From: Marchantia polymorpha subsp. ruderalis | Lineage: Eukaryota; Streptophyta; Marchantiopsida; Marchantiales; Marchantiaceae | Assembly (NCBI GenBank): GCA_037833965.1 | Contig: AP031353.1 | Location: 9,426,501 to 9,490,500 of the forward strand | DNA length: 64,000 nt | Reading direction: 5' to 3' | In this document: in pieces, positions 26,701 through 38,903 of the stretch | Layout: each line of letters opens with the position of its first letter | How positions within the stretch are numbered: position 1 is the first letter of the stretch | Position numbers and translations under genes: made by a program | Notes under the pieces: model-generated | What the model was told of the DNA's origin: nothing | The model's database searches: none | The model's input: only the letters and a program-made list of their open reading frames with translations

Positions 26701-28338
26701 TTAGTTAACACTTAATACTTACGCAGGATGATGCTTTACAAGTTGTCAAGTCCTGAACGAAATAGTAGTCAAGTTTCCCCACGATGTATTGAGGTGGATT
26801 GAAGCCACCGTCACCATCCAGCCAGTCATATACGGCAAGGTACCGTGAGGTGGGTTGTGCCATGACACGCAAGTCCCAAAACGGGCTTCTACACTTGCTT
26901 CTTTGTGCTCATTAAACACCAGTAGCCACATCATACGTTGAAAAGTCTTCTCAAGGAGAAGTAACTGAATTACCGGTCTGTAATTTGGAAATAGTTTTCA
27001 ACCAGCAATTGACGCGTCTCGGTTTCACCTCAGTAACTGCGTCATTGCCCCAAGCGCAAATATGAGGCCTGTTGAGTATAACGTGGGGACAAAGGCGGAG
27101 ATGCATGTAGTGCAAATTACCATTCGCTTTCCTACCACGTTACGTGGCTTTCACTCTCTTACCAGCATGGTCATGCGGGTCCCTTTAATGTACTTTATTG
27201 AGAGACAAAGGAAAAAGGCAGAATGACTCTGTCATTTTACTCCCCCACCTCTCCTTACCTAGAGGAAAGGTGGCTGGTCTGGGAGCCTAGGGCACATCTC
27301 AGTTAATTTGTAGACAATTAGTCATAATAATAAGTAGTGAAGGATAATTACTAATTAATAATTAAAAATCAGTTTTTAAATGATTTGTTTAATGATTCCG
27401 TTAAAGACAATGAAAACCAAGCAGTAATGAAGTACAATATTTCGCTGAAAGTGATGGTAACGTACTCCATCAGATGCATAAGGTGAATGATTTCTCCTTA
27501 AAGAAGTTGGTGACATCAAAACATCTATCTCATTTATGAAAAAATGTGGTTTTCGGTCTACGATGCTGTCATTGCAGCTTCAATCGCAGGGTCTGCCGTG
27601 TATTCGGAGTCTCCAAATTTAGATCTTGACGTAAAGGTTGACGATTATTGTACCCAGCAGAAGGATAGTAAATAAACAGGAAGTTCAGATGTTGGAGATT
27701 TTTTCCCGGGCTGTTGTTTAACGGTCTAATCCGGTTACAACTCAAGTATCACACGTCGTCTTAATTAAATGTCCACTCACTTCTCATAAATACGAACTTT
27801 CGTTTAGGAGCATGGGATACGTAATCTCAACTGTGAGTGACCGTTCGACCGGATGGTCAAGTTCATCACCGGGCCTGAAACCGAGGGAGCGCAAGGAAAG
27901 AGATCTCATTGGCGAGAGGGCAGTGGGTTCGCCCATGCCAAGGAATCTAGGACTCGGGGTTTCCCCTAAGGCATGGAATATCGCCAATCAGGTGTTTAGG
28001 GACGGGAAGCCCGAGGCAGCCGCAAGAGCCGTTGATAGATCCGCAGATGCAAAAGCGGCAGGCGGACGTGGCACAAGGTGGCACGTGGGGCCAAGAGAAG
28101 AGCAGAGAGAAGAGCATTTGAAATCTCAAGGCTCGGCGACGAAGGGCGGATTGACCTTCAGTCTCGGATCGATTGAGCGATTGAGCGATCAATCATTGGA
28201 CCAATCCGTCGATCTGATACTTTCGTGCCTTCCCAGCCGCTTCTGAGACGAAGATCGATCCGTTCCTGTCGGGGGGATTTCACCATTGAATGTATTTCGT
28301 TACCCGTGCATTGAGAAACGACAACATCCACCAGAACC
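26701..28338. other. Intergenic and upstream region of the OTU gene
   Basis: Mixed composition up to about 27.8 kb, then GC-richer. The minus-strand frame at 26746-26934 and the plus-strand frame at 27812-28246 have no recognisable domain. The part from about 27.8 kb to 28338 is probably promoter and 5' UTR of the deubiquitinase gene, whose ATG has the context ACCATGG. Confidence 0.4.
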
Positions 28339-31300
28339 ATGGACGGTGTGGTGCTGCGTCGAATTATTCCTTCAGATAACAGTTGCTTGTTTAATGCCAT
28401 CGGGTATTCGTCACCTCCCTTCCTCTTTCCTGTGCGAGATTTCCATTTCATTCCAATTCTGGGAATGGATGGGTGAGTAGATTGACTCGGTTCTTGGAGG
28501 AGATTTCAGTGGAATCTAATTCTTTTCTTCGAATTTGGTCGTCCGATGGCTTCCTGGATAAGTGATTTCAATTGTAGACCAGTTTTCGGCGTTGTCTTGC
28601 TTTTCCGAGACTGCGACAGTGTTTGTCCAGTGTTGAAGAATCCGGAGATGGTCAGTACGGTCGATATTTTTGATTTGATTCCTGTGTTCGAAAAATTGCT
28701 GGTCACCGGTTGATTCTTATGAGGAGGTCGCAAGACTTGAGATTTGCATTTCTTCTTGACCCATCTTCGATTGAAAGATTTAAATTGTTTTTATGCTGTC
28801 CATACATAATTAGAACCACATTCTTTTCGTTTATCTTGGAATGTCTCCCTTCTCTCATGAGAGCTGGAGATGCAGTTAACCCATGCTGCCTGTTTTCTTT
28901 GGACGTCCGTGACAGAGTCTAGGAATTTGCAATTTTTCCTAATAACACTCATTTCTGAAATGAGTTCTTTCTTAACTCATCGTCTGAGGAGGTGTCTTTC
29001 CATGCCAATCACCAAACCTGCGTAATTTATGCTCTTTAAAATTTGCAGGTATGTTATGGAACACAACCTAAGTAAGGCGCCAGAGCTGAGACAAGTATGT
29101 GATCACCTCGCAAACCTCTAAACATATCGTGTTTGAAATTTTGCCTACAAAGTTCCCGCTTGGATGTTTCAGCTGAAGTTTGAAGCGTTTCCGTAACCCA
29201 CCTCCAAGTAGATTTCTTCACACTTCGCAGAAGTCACAAGAAAGAGATAGTTGACCTTAATTGTCTCCGAGAAGAGCATGAGTGTCCGGGAATAGGAAGC
29301 CCTTTGCTAGAATTCTAACTGTGATAAAAATAAAGACCTTTTTTATTTCAGATATACCTGTCTGCATATCTCTGACTTAAGTGGGTACTTTACACTGCCG
29401 ACACTCATGACTGATCTGGAGATGTCGGATGAAGGTTATTGCCGCAACTGTAATCAGTGATCCAGTGACGTATACTGAGGCCTTCTTGGGCAAGCCCAAT
29501 GAAGAATACTGCCAGTGGATATTGAATCCTGATAAATGGGGAGGTTTGTCCGAACATCTTATGCATATCTTTCAATTTATATTAGTTAGAATGGTTCATC
29601 CTGGACATGGTTGCTAATTAGTATACGAGTTTCATGGAAACAAGCCATCAGGCTAGATTGAATTGTACAACAATCCACAGATTGAAATTTCGAAACTCTC
29701 CGAATCAGCTTGAAGAAGCGATGGAAGAATGGAATCTTTCAAAAGAAACCATTCCTCTCAATTTCTGTTCTTCGACTGAGTTCGGACTTGTCCACTGCAG
29801 GTGCAATTGAATTAGCTATCTTATCTGATCACTACGGACGTGAAATTGCGGCGTATGACATTCAAACCACACGATGTGATCTATATGGCCAGGTACTGAT
29901 GCTTAGCACATTCACCGCACGTTACAACATCAGATATCTTTCAGTTCCGCTTCTCAAGTCATGTTTTCGAACAGTACACTATAAAGTTGGTAGTTACTCT
30001 CTCTCCTTCCGTATCAACGATTGGGTGTCAAACGAGGTTGCTGTCATTGTGTCCGTTTACTAGAGCAGTAGGTTCACTTGAAGCTGGTTTCAATGATCTT
30101 GGTCTGTCAATATTCCAGTCAAGATAGAGACTTTGAAGATTTGTTCTTGTTCAAATTTTCATAATCTCAGTCAGCTGCATGCAGGGCAAAGGGCTGAATG
30201 AGCGTGTGATGGTAATTTACGATGGTCTACATTACGATGCTCTTGCAGTAAGTCCTCTCAAACACCAATGACAGAGAAAGACATTGTAATCAGTTACTAG
30301 GCCAAATCTAAACTGAGAAGATTTGTCTATATTTTCTACTATTTGATTGTCGGTTTTTGCTTCTCGTTTCTTCATGGAGCAAAGTGAGTAACCAACCTTG
30401 AGGATACTTGACTTCGAATGGTTTTTTAGTCAATCAGATTGCGAAGTTGAAGTTGCTCTATCTGTTCGATCAGCAACATTTGCTGTTTTTGAGACCTGTT
30501 ATATTTCATTGTAGAAACCTGCTGTGTAATCGTTTGTTTTATTCAGTTTGTATTACCGCTGGAATTGTCGAAGTTATGTATTATTCTCAAGGACCAGTAA
30601 TCGCTGTTGTGTCATCAATCTTAGTCAAAATCTCAAGTCTCAGACGACCTTTCATGTAGTCCCGTGGATCGAACTTTTCAGATCATCTCATCCTCTTTTC
30701 CGCAGTCGCAAACCATGAGAACATTTTTTGAATTAGTAGGCCCAATCATCGCAGGACAAACAAAGACTGCCTTTCGGGCTTGTTTATGTTGAACTACTCT
30801 TTACGGACTTTCGAAGTAATATTACGAGAGTGCTATCCTAAAGTTCGGGCTCAGTCAAAAAGTGTTGAAAGTTGGCTGAGTACTGATTGCATATCACTGA
30901 GTTTGTCTAACCAGCTATTAGGTCCTTGTTTAACAAGCAAGTCCAGTCGTTCGTTTAACTTCAGTCAGGAGATTTTACCATCATTGCCGAGGTTCCTGGC
31001 GATCACTGCAGTGTTGGCACCCGCGTTTTTCGGAATGATAGCATTGCTAGGTGCTCTTCTGCCCAGTTCACGTTGTTGACCCATCTTAATGACTCATCGG
31101 GTTGCACTTTATGCAGATGGCTCCTTTTGAAGAGGCACCGATGGAAGTCGACCAGACTATCTTCAATGTCGATAAGCATGGTCAGATAGGCATCGCAGCA
31201 AAGTTAGCTGAAAGATTGGTAGAGGAATCCCACAGGTAAGGTTTTGACTCTACGGTCGGAATGTCCAACACATGCTCGAGAATGGTATCCAGTCTTGACA

Positions 31301-31794
31301 GGAAGGCACATTAGACTCGCGCAGGTCCTCACGTCAGTAGAAGGAGAATGCAGGAAGGAAAGTAATTCAGTCTCATGCATTGACATGCAAGTGTGTCAGA
31401 GATTGTTGCTTCAGAGAATTGTTCTCCTTGTCGTGTAATCCTTGTCGCTCAATTCTGGGTGGAGCTGAAGTCACACATCACACAAAGATCTTGCGGACTC
31501 CTTATTAAGTGTTGGACTGCTGCAGAGCTCGGAAGTTTACCGACACAGGCAACTTCACCCTGCGATGTGGTGTGTGTCAGAAGGGAGTTGTGGGACAGAA
31601 GGTCAGTTGTATGGATCCTCCCGTTCACGTGATTAAAGCTTGTAGTGAGCATGATCCTAGTTCCTTCACGATGCCTGTAAGTACGCACCTGCAGGGAATT
31701 GCAGAACCAAACTAACATATATGGTGTACGTTTGCAGGAGGCGGTTGAGCATGCGAAAGTTACGGGGCACACCAACTTCCAGGAGTACAGATAG
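28339..31794 (+). CDS. OTU1/YOD1-type deubiquitinating cysteine protease
   Basis: OTU1/YOD1 enzymes remove ubiquitin from substrates handled by the p97/CDC48 system in ER-associated degradation and related quality control. Eight coding exons: 28339-28403, 29049-29094, 29435-29543, 29801-29892, 30185-30247, 31117-31235, 31526-31601, 31738-31794. They sum to 627 bases and 208 residues, the size of the compact plant OTU1 proteins. Catalytic sequence: MDGVVLRRIIPSDNSCLFNA with Asp13 and nucleophile Cys16, and YDGLHYDALA with His120. The C-terminal C2H2 zinc finger is CGVC (Cys179, Cys182) with His195 and His201, then TNFQEYR and a stop. Every intron is GT-AG. No N-terminal UBX-like domain is present, as in plant members and unlike yeast and animal OTU1. 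Intact and probably functional. Confidence 0.93.
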
Positions 31795-33647
31795 TTCTGA
31801 ACACCATTTTTATGTCTCTATGTATACTCGTTTGCCCTGAAGGACCTCAAAAGCTTCAATCTTATGATCAGTTGCGTTTACTTCCTCATTTATTTCCACT
31901 AGATACTCCGATAAATCAATGGTTCGGTTGATTTTCGCCCTAGATTAGAAAGCTACCGTCATGACTTGGTGTACCATCATCTTTTTTGACCGTACATGAA
32001 TCAACCAGTACCAATGGATGGTTCCTCCAGAGGAATTGAGTTATTTGGCCGAACAAAGTGCGCGACGATTCTCACACCGATATTAGTTCAGTTTATTATA
32101 TTCTACACTTCGAAGACGACTGCTTAGTCAAGATGCGTAACGTTCCTGGAATAGGTCAACACTGCGCTCATGACTTCTGCGGAATGAATATTCGTGGCCT
32201 CATCAGTGACTGATGCAATTCGTACCACATGTGTTTCGATGAGTACTAGGGCGTAGAAATGCTCGCCACGGTGCCAATCTGGTCTTCGGCAAAGTGTACC
32301 ACCGTGGACATCTAGTCTGGGCTGGAAACTAAACTCGATTGATTTCCATTAGCTGAATGAGCTCCAAATGCGGAAAACGAGGTCATCAGACTGTCAACAA
32401 CGCTACATAGACAGCTTTCTAGACAGACATACATGTTCACCAGCAAAAACGGATCTCAGCTAGCGAAGCACAGATCTCACGTGAGTTTTCAAAATATCAA
32501 TCATTCGTCGAGACAGATCCTAACTCTTCTCCTCTGTCCACGTCCACCTGTTATGTAACGAGCAAGGGTTGCACACTAAAGCCCTCACGTCAATGCAGAC
32601 CAGCATCTTGTCCTCTCGAGATGGTCCCGAGAATAAGTCCACGAGGATCCTGCCCGGAGACGACCTCAACCACCTACACCCACTCGCGAGATCCGACCCG
32701 GAGAAGGGCGGACAGTCGCCAGAAGGATGTCACGAGAGGAGAGAAGGAATGAGAATTCGATGAGACAAGAAAACAGAGATCGCTGGAGATTTCAGCTGTA
32801 GAGCCACTCAAGTGGACGAAGGGAGGGAGGGGAGATTAGCGACCCCTCCGGACGGTCTCGCTCGGGGAAGTTGGAAGGGGCAACGGCTGGTCGTACAGTG
32901 GTCAACTGCGGGGCTATAAATAAAGCCAAGAGAGGAAGGAAGGCATGATGTAGGCACCACACGGAGCAGGAGGAGGAAGCGAATTAGGTGGCGAATTAGC
33001 GATCGATCGACGAATTACGCTAATCGAGCGCATTAGGGGCGGGGGGGGCCGTCGGGTGGGTGCGACCGAGGCAGGACTCACCACACGTGGTCGAATATTG
33101 CGCGATGGTGGACCGCTACCGGTCGTCACGTTGCGCGCTCGTCTGGCCCGACGGAAGGGTCCGGACACCCGACGAACAGTGCGAGGGCTGCCGGAGCCCG
33201 CGAGAGGCTGTGGGGCCGCTGGGCCGTCGTCTGCCGGTCGCCCTGGGGGTGGCCACCCGCAACTGGAGGTGGCGCGCGCCGGGCGACGGGCCCAGGCTGG
33301 CTGCGGCAGCGGAGCGCTCGACAAGTCAAAAGTGCCAAGGCAACAGCGGACCCTTTCAGAGGCACCAGCTCCTCCCTCCGAGTGTGTGAGTCAGTCCCGT
33401 GGCCCGTCTGTCGGACAGACAGATAGCAGAAAGGGATTCATCCGGCTCCTCTTCCGCCTCTCTCTCTGTCTCTGTCTCTCGCTCTCTCCCGGACCTCTTC
33501 TGGCGCGATCGGTTCTGGCCATCCTGCTCCTCTCTCGAGCGGAACGCGTTGGTTTCTCTTGCGAGGCGGTCGTGCTGGTGGCCTTCGGCGGATCGTTCCG
33601 TTCGTTCTTTCTCCTGCAATCCGGAGGTAGGAGAAAGAGGGGGCGCA
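31795..33647. other. Intergenic and 5' UTR between the OTU and PDH E1 beta genes
   Basis: The first part is presumably OTU 3' UTR. From about 32.6 kb the DNA is GC-rich. The stretch 33440-33500 is rich in TCTC. Long open frames on both strands (33056-33796 plus, 33356-33660 minus) reflect GC-rich UTR sequence and have no recognised domain. Confidence 0.45.
32915..32923 (+). promoter_or_regulatory. Possible TATA box for the PDH E1 beta gene
   Basis: TATAAATAA at about 730 bases before the ATG, in GC-rich context where it stands out. It would imply a long 5' UTR, or an intron within it. Confidence 0.35.
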
Positions 33648-36600
33648 ATGTTGGGAGCAATTCGAAGACGCGTTGGCGGGCCTCAGTCTCTGCTCAACAC
33701 TGTCTTGGTTCGTTTGTCGTCCATTTTTTCCCCGGGATTTCGTTTCGCTTCTTTCTTTACGGTCCCCGTGGTGTTGTCCGCGGGGTTCGTTTGTAGGGTT
33801 TTCGTGATGGAGTCAATTGATGGTTTTAATTGTCTTGTCGATAGATCAGATCGATCCGGAAGTTTTGTGTGAATGTTAGGGTTGTTTTTTCTTGTGAGAT
33901 CCCGCATGCTTGTGGAATGTCGTCCATTTTGGTGAAGGTGATCGGTTTAAGTTTCGTGGTCGATGGTTGCTGTCATTCGCACCCGTAGGGCTGGTCTTCG
34001 AGTTCATCTGTGGCATGCAAGTAGGTCGTCGGAGCTGGTTTGTTTCGAATTGTGCCGTGCTAGGTAGCGGATGCGAAGACTATATTCTGAATTTTATAAG
34101 TTTCCCTTACTTGGATGTGCAGAAATGTAAAAGTGGGTTGGAGCCCACAGCTGCTGCTTGGACTAGTGGTGGCCGAAGAAATGCTTCCGAGGTATGTGGC
34201 GGTGGAGGATGAGAGGAACGGAGTATAATTAACAGAATAATGTAGCTGAAATTGAAGATCTTTGCAATCGAACACGTGCTAAGTAGCAGTAGCTGCAGCT
34301 AAGAAGGATCTAATCAGCCAGTTCGAGGTCGGTACCGGAAGTTTAACCGTCGATAGTGGGAAGTTGGTTCACAGAAAAATATGAATCATCCCCAGACAAG
34401 CACTTGCATGAGGAACCGAAGATGACCCGTTGTTTGTCTGCCACTTCGCAAGTGCAGCCGCAGATTCTGTCCACCTGTTTCAGGCCGGACTTCGCGCCCC
34501 CCGCTGCTAGTTCACCTCCTAGGTCAGGAACGGTATGCCGCCTCCTTGTGTAGATTCCTCACGACTATGACCTTAAATAAACCAGGAGCTGACACGAAGC
34601 GAAGGGTAGTGTTACTCTTCAGAAACTTTTCTGTCCATAGTATGTTTTTGGAACCTAAAACTTCTCAGCGACATATAGACGATCCACGGTATCCCAGCAA
34701 AATTTTACAGATTCGGTAGAATTGAGATTCTACATTGACGCACAGATCTTTAGAAATAGCTTATTTTCCACTTTTCAACAATCTATGATACATCCTTGTC
34801 CTTTATGGCTGGCCAGTGGCCATGGTGACGGTTACTGGGTAGATATGAAAGAAATATTCGAGTTTGGTCCAAATTGGCGGTCCTCTGCCATACTTAACTT
34901 GGGAGTTGCCACTTTTTGTATCTTGGATTGAGAGAGGGAGTAAAAGGATTCGGACCTGCCTTCAAAGAGTTGAAAAAAGGATCACATGACAGCTGCATAA
35001 CACGTAGATTAAACACGGGCTTTTGATTTGTTCGTTTATTCTTTCACACTCAGGAACTAATCTTTGATTCAGTTCCTTCTAATCTTTAAGCTTTAACCAA
35101 GCAGTTAGTCTATTTCGATGTTACCCTGAATCACCTTGTTTTCTTTGTAGCCTTGTCGTCGAATTGTTTATAAGTTTTAGTCACTGGTTTCAACAGATGA
35201 CTGTGAGAGATGCCCTCAATTCCGCAATCGATGAAGAGATGGCTGCTGATTCCAAGGTCTTCATTATCGGAGAAGAGGTAAGAATAATAAATCTTCTGAG
35301 ACATGATTGTCGATATCTTTCATGTGTGGACTATCTAGATGTGAACAAATCGACGCGTGTTCTACTGTTTTTGAAGTTGTCGATTGTTACTCATGAGGAT
35401 TGCGCCGTCACCTGTGCCTAAGCTTACCAGGCGTTGATTTAAAATGGTCCAAATTATACTTAGTGGTTACTTTCTGCATGTATAAAGCAGGTTTAATGAT
35501 TGTGAAGATCGATCAATGTTTCAAGTGATGAACTGATTGTCAAATGTGTGATTTGACCTTGTCTTCGGAGTTCAGGTCGGAGAATATCAAGGAGCGTACA
35601 AGGTAAGCTCTGGACTATCTTACTTTTAGTAGTCCTGATTGCAGCTGGCGTTTACTTCAGAAAATTTACTTGGATCATGAATTGCCGTAGGAGTTGTGCG
35701 GGCTGTGGCTTCGCTGTGTCGAAAAAAATTGCGGAATACCTCTTTGCCTTATATCTGACCGAAGTCGGTGTTGAATCTCATATCCTTTCTGCTTGGTTTG
35801 CAGGTCACTAAGGGACTTTTGCAAAAGTTTGGTCCCGATAGAGTTCTTGATACTCCCATTACCGAGGTAAGAGTTCTGAACCCCTCAAGTACCTTGTAAC
35901 CTGAGCATAATAGCTGACCTAAATACTGCTGAGTAGCTCCTCAAATGACTCTCAATACGTGTAGTTTCTCAGTATCAGTACAGATATACTCTGCAAAGCT
36001 CCTTTAGTTAGCATATATCTCCTTTCTATGATGATTTTGTTCGGGGTCTTTTTTTCCTTCCTCGCTTCGCGTTCTTTACATTTGAGTTGAAGTTGGTCAT
36101 AGTTACTCTTTGTCCAACACGTTTCTAATCATAAGCCATAGTTCAGATAAAAAATGTACGTGACCGAAGTCCTTTGCCAGTTGTGAACAGCTATTTACAC
36201 GTCTTTTGTTTGTGAATCCACTACTTTACTACGTGACTTGATATACTACATGAGACTTCTATGCTCACTTTGATCAGGCCTATATTATTTTTACTAGATC
36301 GATTAGGTTGACACATAGAGGCTTCAGACTTTCTGATTTGTTTATCTGTATTGTTGCAGGCTGGATTCACAGGAATTGGTGTAGGATCCGCTTTTTATGG
36401 ACTGAAACCGATTGTCGAGTTTATGACATTCAATTTTGCTATGCAGGTCTGATCATTCACAATGGAACTCGTACCAAATTTGTTTCCTTCTCTTTGTTGA
36501 GGTTGGAGTTTTTTGTTATTATCTTTGTGATGACTACACACCCAGTACTAAGCAAGAATTGTCGATGGTGCAGGCGATTGACCATATCATCAATTCTGCT

Positions 36601-38903
36601 GCAAAGACACATTATATGTCTGGTGGTAAAATCGAAGTTCCAATTGTCTTCAGAGGTCCTAACGGAGCAGCCGCCGGTGTGGCTGCACAGCACTCTCAGG
36701 TAGTTTGCAGTCTCTTCTGGGAGTCCTGTCTTGTGTTGCTGGAGACGTTTCTGAAGCTTATTTTCCTGTATAGTTTGGAGTGTGTATGTCACATTATCTT
36801 CGATTGACGGAGCGGTCTATGCATGATCCTTTCAGTGCTTTGCAGCCTGGTATGGCGCATGCCCAGGTTTGAAGGTTCTGGCCCCATACAATGCCGAAGA
36901 TGCTCGAGGTCTTCTCAAGGCTGCCATCCGTGACCCTGACCCTGTCGTCTTCCTAGAAAACGAACTCATGTATGTATGCTCTATATTTTAGAAACGTGCG
37001 ATCTTGGAAAAATTTGTTTTATCGTACTGGGTTTTAGACTGAAAACTCATACTTCCTAGTAAGGGTAGGCTTAGGGTATATTAGATTGATTTGTGTTCGA
37101 ATAGTTGTCCAAGTTCGAACTCCTAAAGTTGATGGGTTACCACGCGCGATGCTGTAGGTACGGTGAAACTTTTACCGTGTCCGACGAAGTTCTGGATCCT
37201 AGTTTTACTCTTCCCATCGGCAAAGCGAAGGTAGAATTGTGTACCTTTGTCGTTGTGTTTTCTCTAATGAATTGCATCGTCAGTGAACTACGTTATAAAC
37301 ATGGTTCATTATGTTTTCAAGTTCACATCTTTATTGATATTAGACACAAGTACAATGAGGTAGTATGGATTTTCTGGTTGACAGGTTGAGAGGCAGGGTA
37401 CCGATTTGACAATGACAGCGTTTTCGAAAATGGTTGGAACTTGCCTCAAGGTGAGATTTTGGAACGCATCCTTGCTCTTTCTGTATTTCAAACAACAAGC
37501 CGCTTATTGAGCCATAAGAGTCTTGAGTCACGTAATCTAGATATTATCTTGTTTTAGTATCTTGTTCGTACGATTTGTAGCTATATTGGCAAGTAAAATG
37601 CTGGATGTCGAGCCCTCCCTTTGAACAGCTTAACCATCTTTCGAAGAAGTCGTCAGACGTTTGATGTAGTCGCAATTTTGCGAGCGGGACTGTTGGTTCC
37701 TTGGCTAGTGTGCTCTTCTTGAACTCCTTACTGAAGTGAATGAGTTTTGATGTTCAGGCAGCAGAGGAGCTGGCGAAGGAGGGCATTAGTGTTGAGGTGG
37801 GGATTCCTCACGTTGACTATTTATTGAGATGTGTTTACAGCGTGATTGCGGAGTTGTTAGTTCTACGTTTTTATCCTATACTAGTAGTGTCGTGTTTGCC
37901 CGAATTAGTTCTGAGTGTTATGTGTATTTGGTTTTCTCAAGTTGGTTAGTATTTTTGTTTCTAAATTCGTCAGTAACACGAAGTTGTCTCCAGGTCATCA
38001 ATCTTCGATCGATCCGGCCGCTAGATAGAGCAACTATTAATGCATCTGTCAGAAAGACATCCCGACTTTTGACTGTGGAAGAAGGCTGGCCCCAGCATGG
38101 TGTCGGAGCCGAAATCTGGTAATGGTTGTGGAGACTTTGATAATTTAGCTTCTTGTTTCGACCACTTTCATGCCGGGCAGATATCTTGACTTATTACATT
38201 TGTATTGTTTTCGAAAAATTTATTTTGGATTGCCATCGAATCCCTCACGTCAGCTTAGGCTTCAAGGTCTTTGATGATGATGTGGTTTTGTCACTGGGGT
38301 CCGTCAGGTGGTATAGCAATGATAACCATATCAGTTTTCCCGGTACATGTTACAAACTTTACTGCTTTACTTTGTACTGATACTAATGTCGATGGTTTGA
38401 TCGGTAAAAACAGTGCCAGTGTGGTGGAGCAAAGTTTTGAATATTTGGATGCACCAATTGAGAGGATTTGTGGAGCCGATGTCCCCATGCCATATGCTGC
38501 AAACCTTGAGCGTTTAGCCGTTCCCCAGGTGAGATTTGTTCGTTCCTGTTGTTTGGTGTTTAGTTTCCTTTTCCCACGCTTGTTGATGGAAGTAAGAATA
38601 GATAAATTCCAAATTTTGTGTATTGATGCTTATGGTTATGAGGCTTGAGAATGAAGCTTATGGAGAAAATGCCAATATAACGCTTTTTGCTCCACGGTTA
38701 TCTCAAGACAGATCCTCAAGGAGAAGAAGGCAACATTGTGACTTAAATATCTGTCCTGTTTGTGCTTGAGATGAATTTGCCGCTCATTCCTTCCCGTTGT
38801 CTTACTGTTTTTCTTCCAAAATGTCCGTATGCAGTTGGAGGACATTATTCGTGCCGCCAAACGAGTATGCTACAGATCTACACAGCAGAGGGCTGCTGCG
38901 TAA
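33648..38903 (+). CDS. Pyruvate dehydrogenase E1 component subunit beta, mitochondrial
   Basis: With E1 alpha it forms the thiamine-diphosphate heterotetramer that decarboxylates pyruvate and passes the acetyl group to E2 lipoamide in the mitochondrial matrix. Fourteen coding exons: 33648-33707, 34123-34191, 35197-35277, 35576-35602, 35804-35866, 36360-36446, 36574-36699, 36836-36969, 37158-37230, 37385-37450, 37758-37796, 37994-38118, 38414-38528, 38835-38903. They sum to 1134 bases and 377 residues. Residues 1-43 ([20 protein letters not shown] and on) are a basic presequence. The mature part begins [20 protein letters not shown]. Conserved blocks are [23 protein letters not shown] with Glu100 near the cofactor, [40 protein letters not shown] with His169, [43 protein letters not shown] and [17 protein letters not shown]. 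It matches the mitochondrial (PDB1/MAB1) rather than the plastid form. The C-terminus STQQRAAA is slightly longer than in Arabidopsis. Intact. Confidence 0.95.

Noticed and set aside
33056-33796. 246-codon plus-strand frame before the PDH E1 beta gene
   Set aside because: It overlaps the E1 beta start in another frame and the translation is low-complexity, typical of GC-rich 5' UTR.
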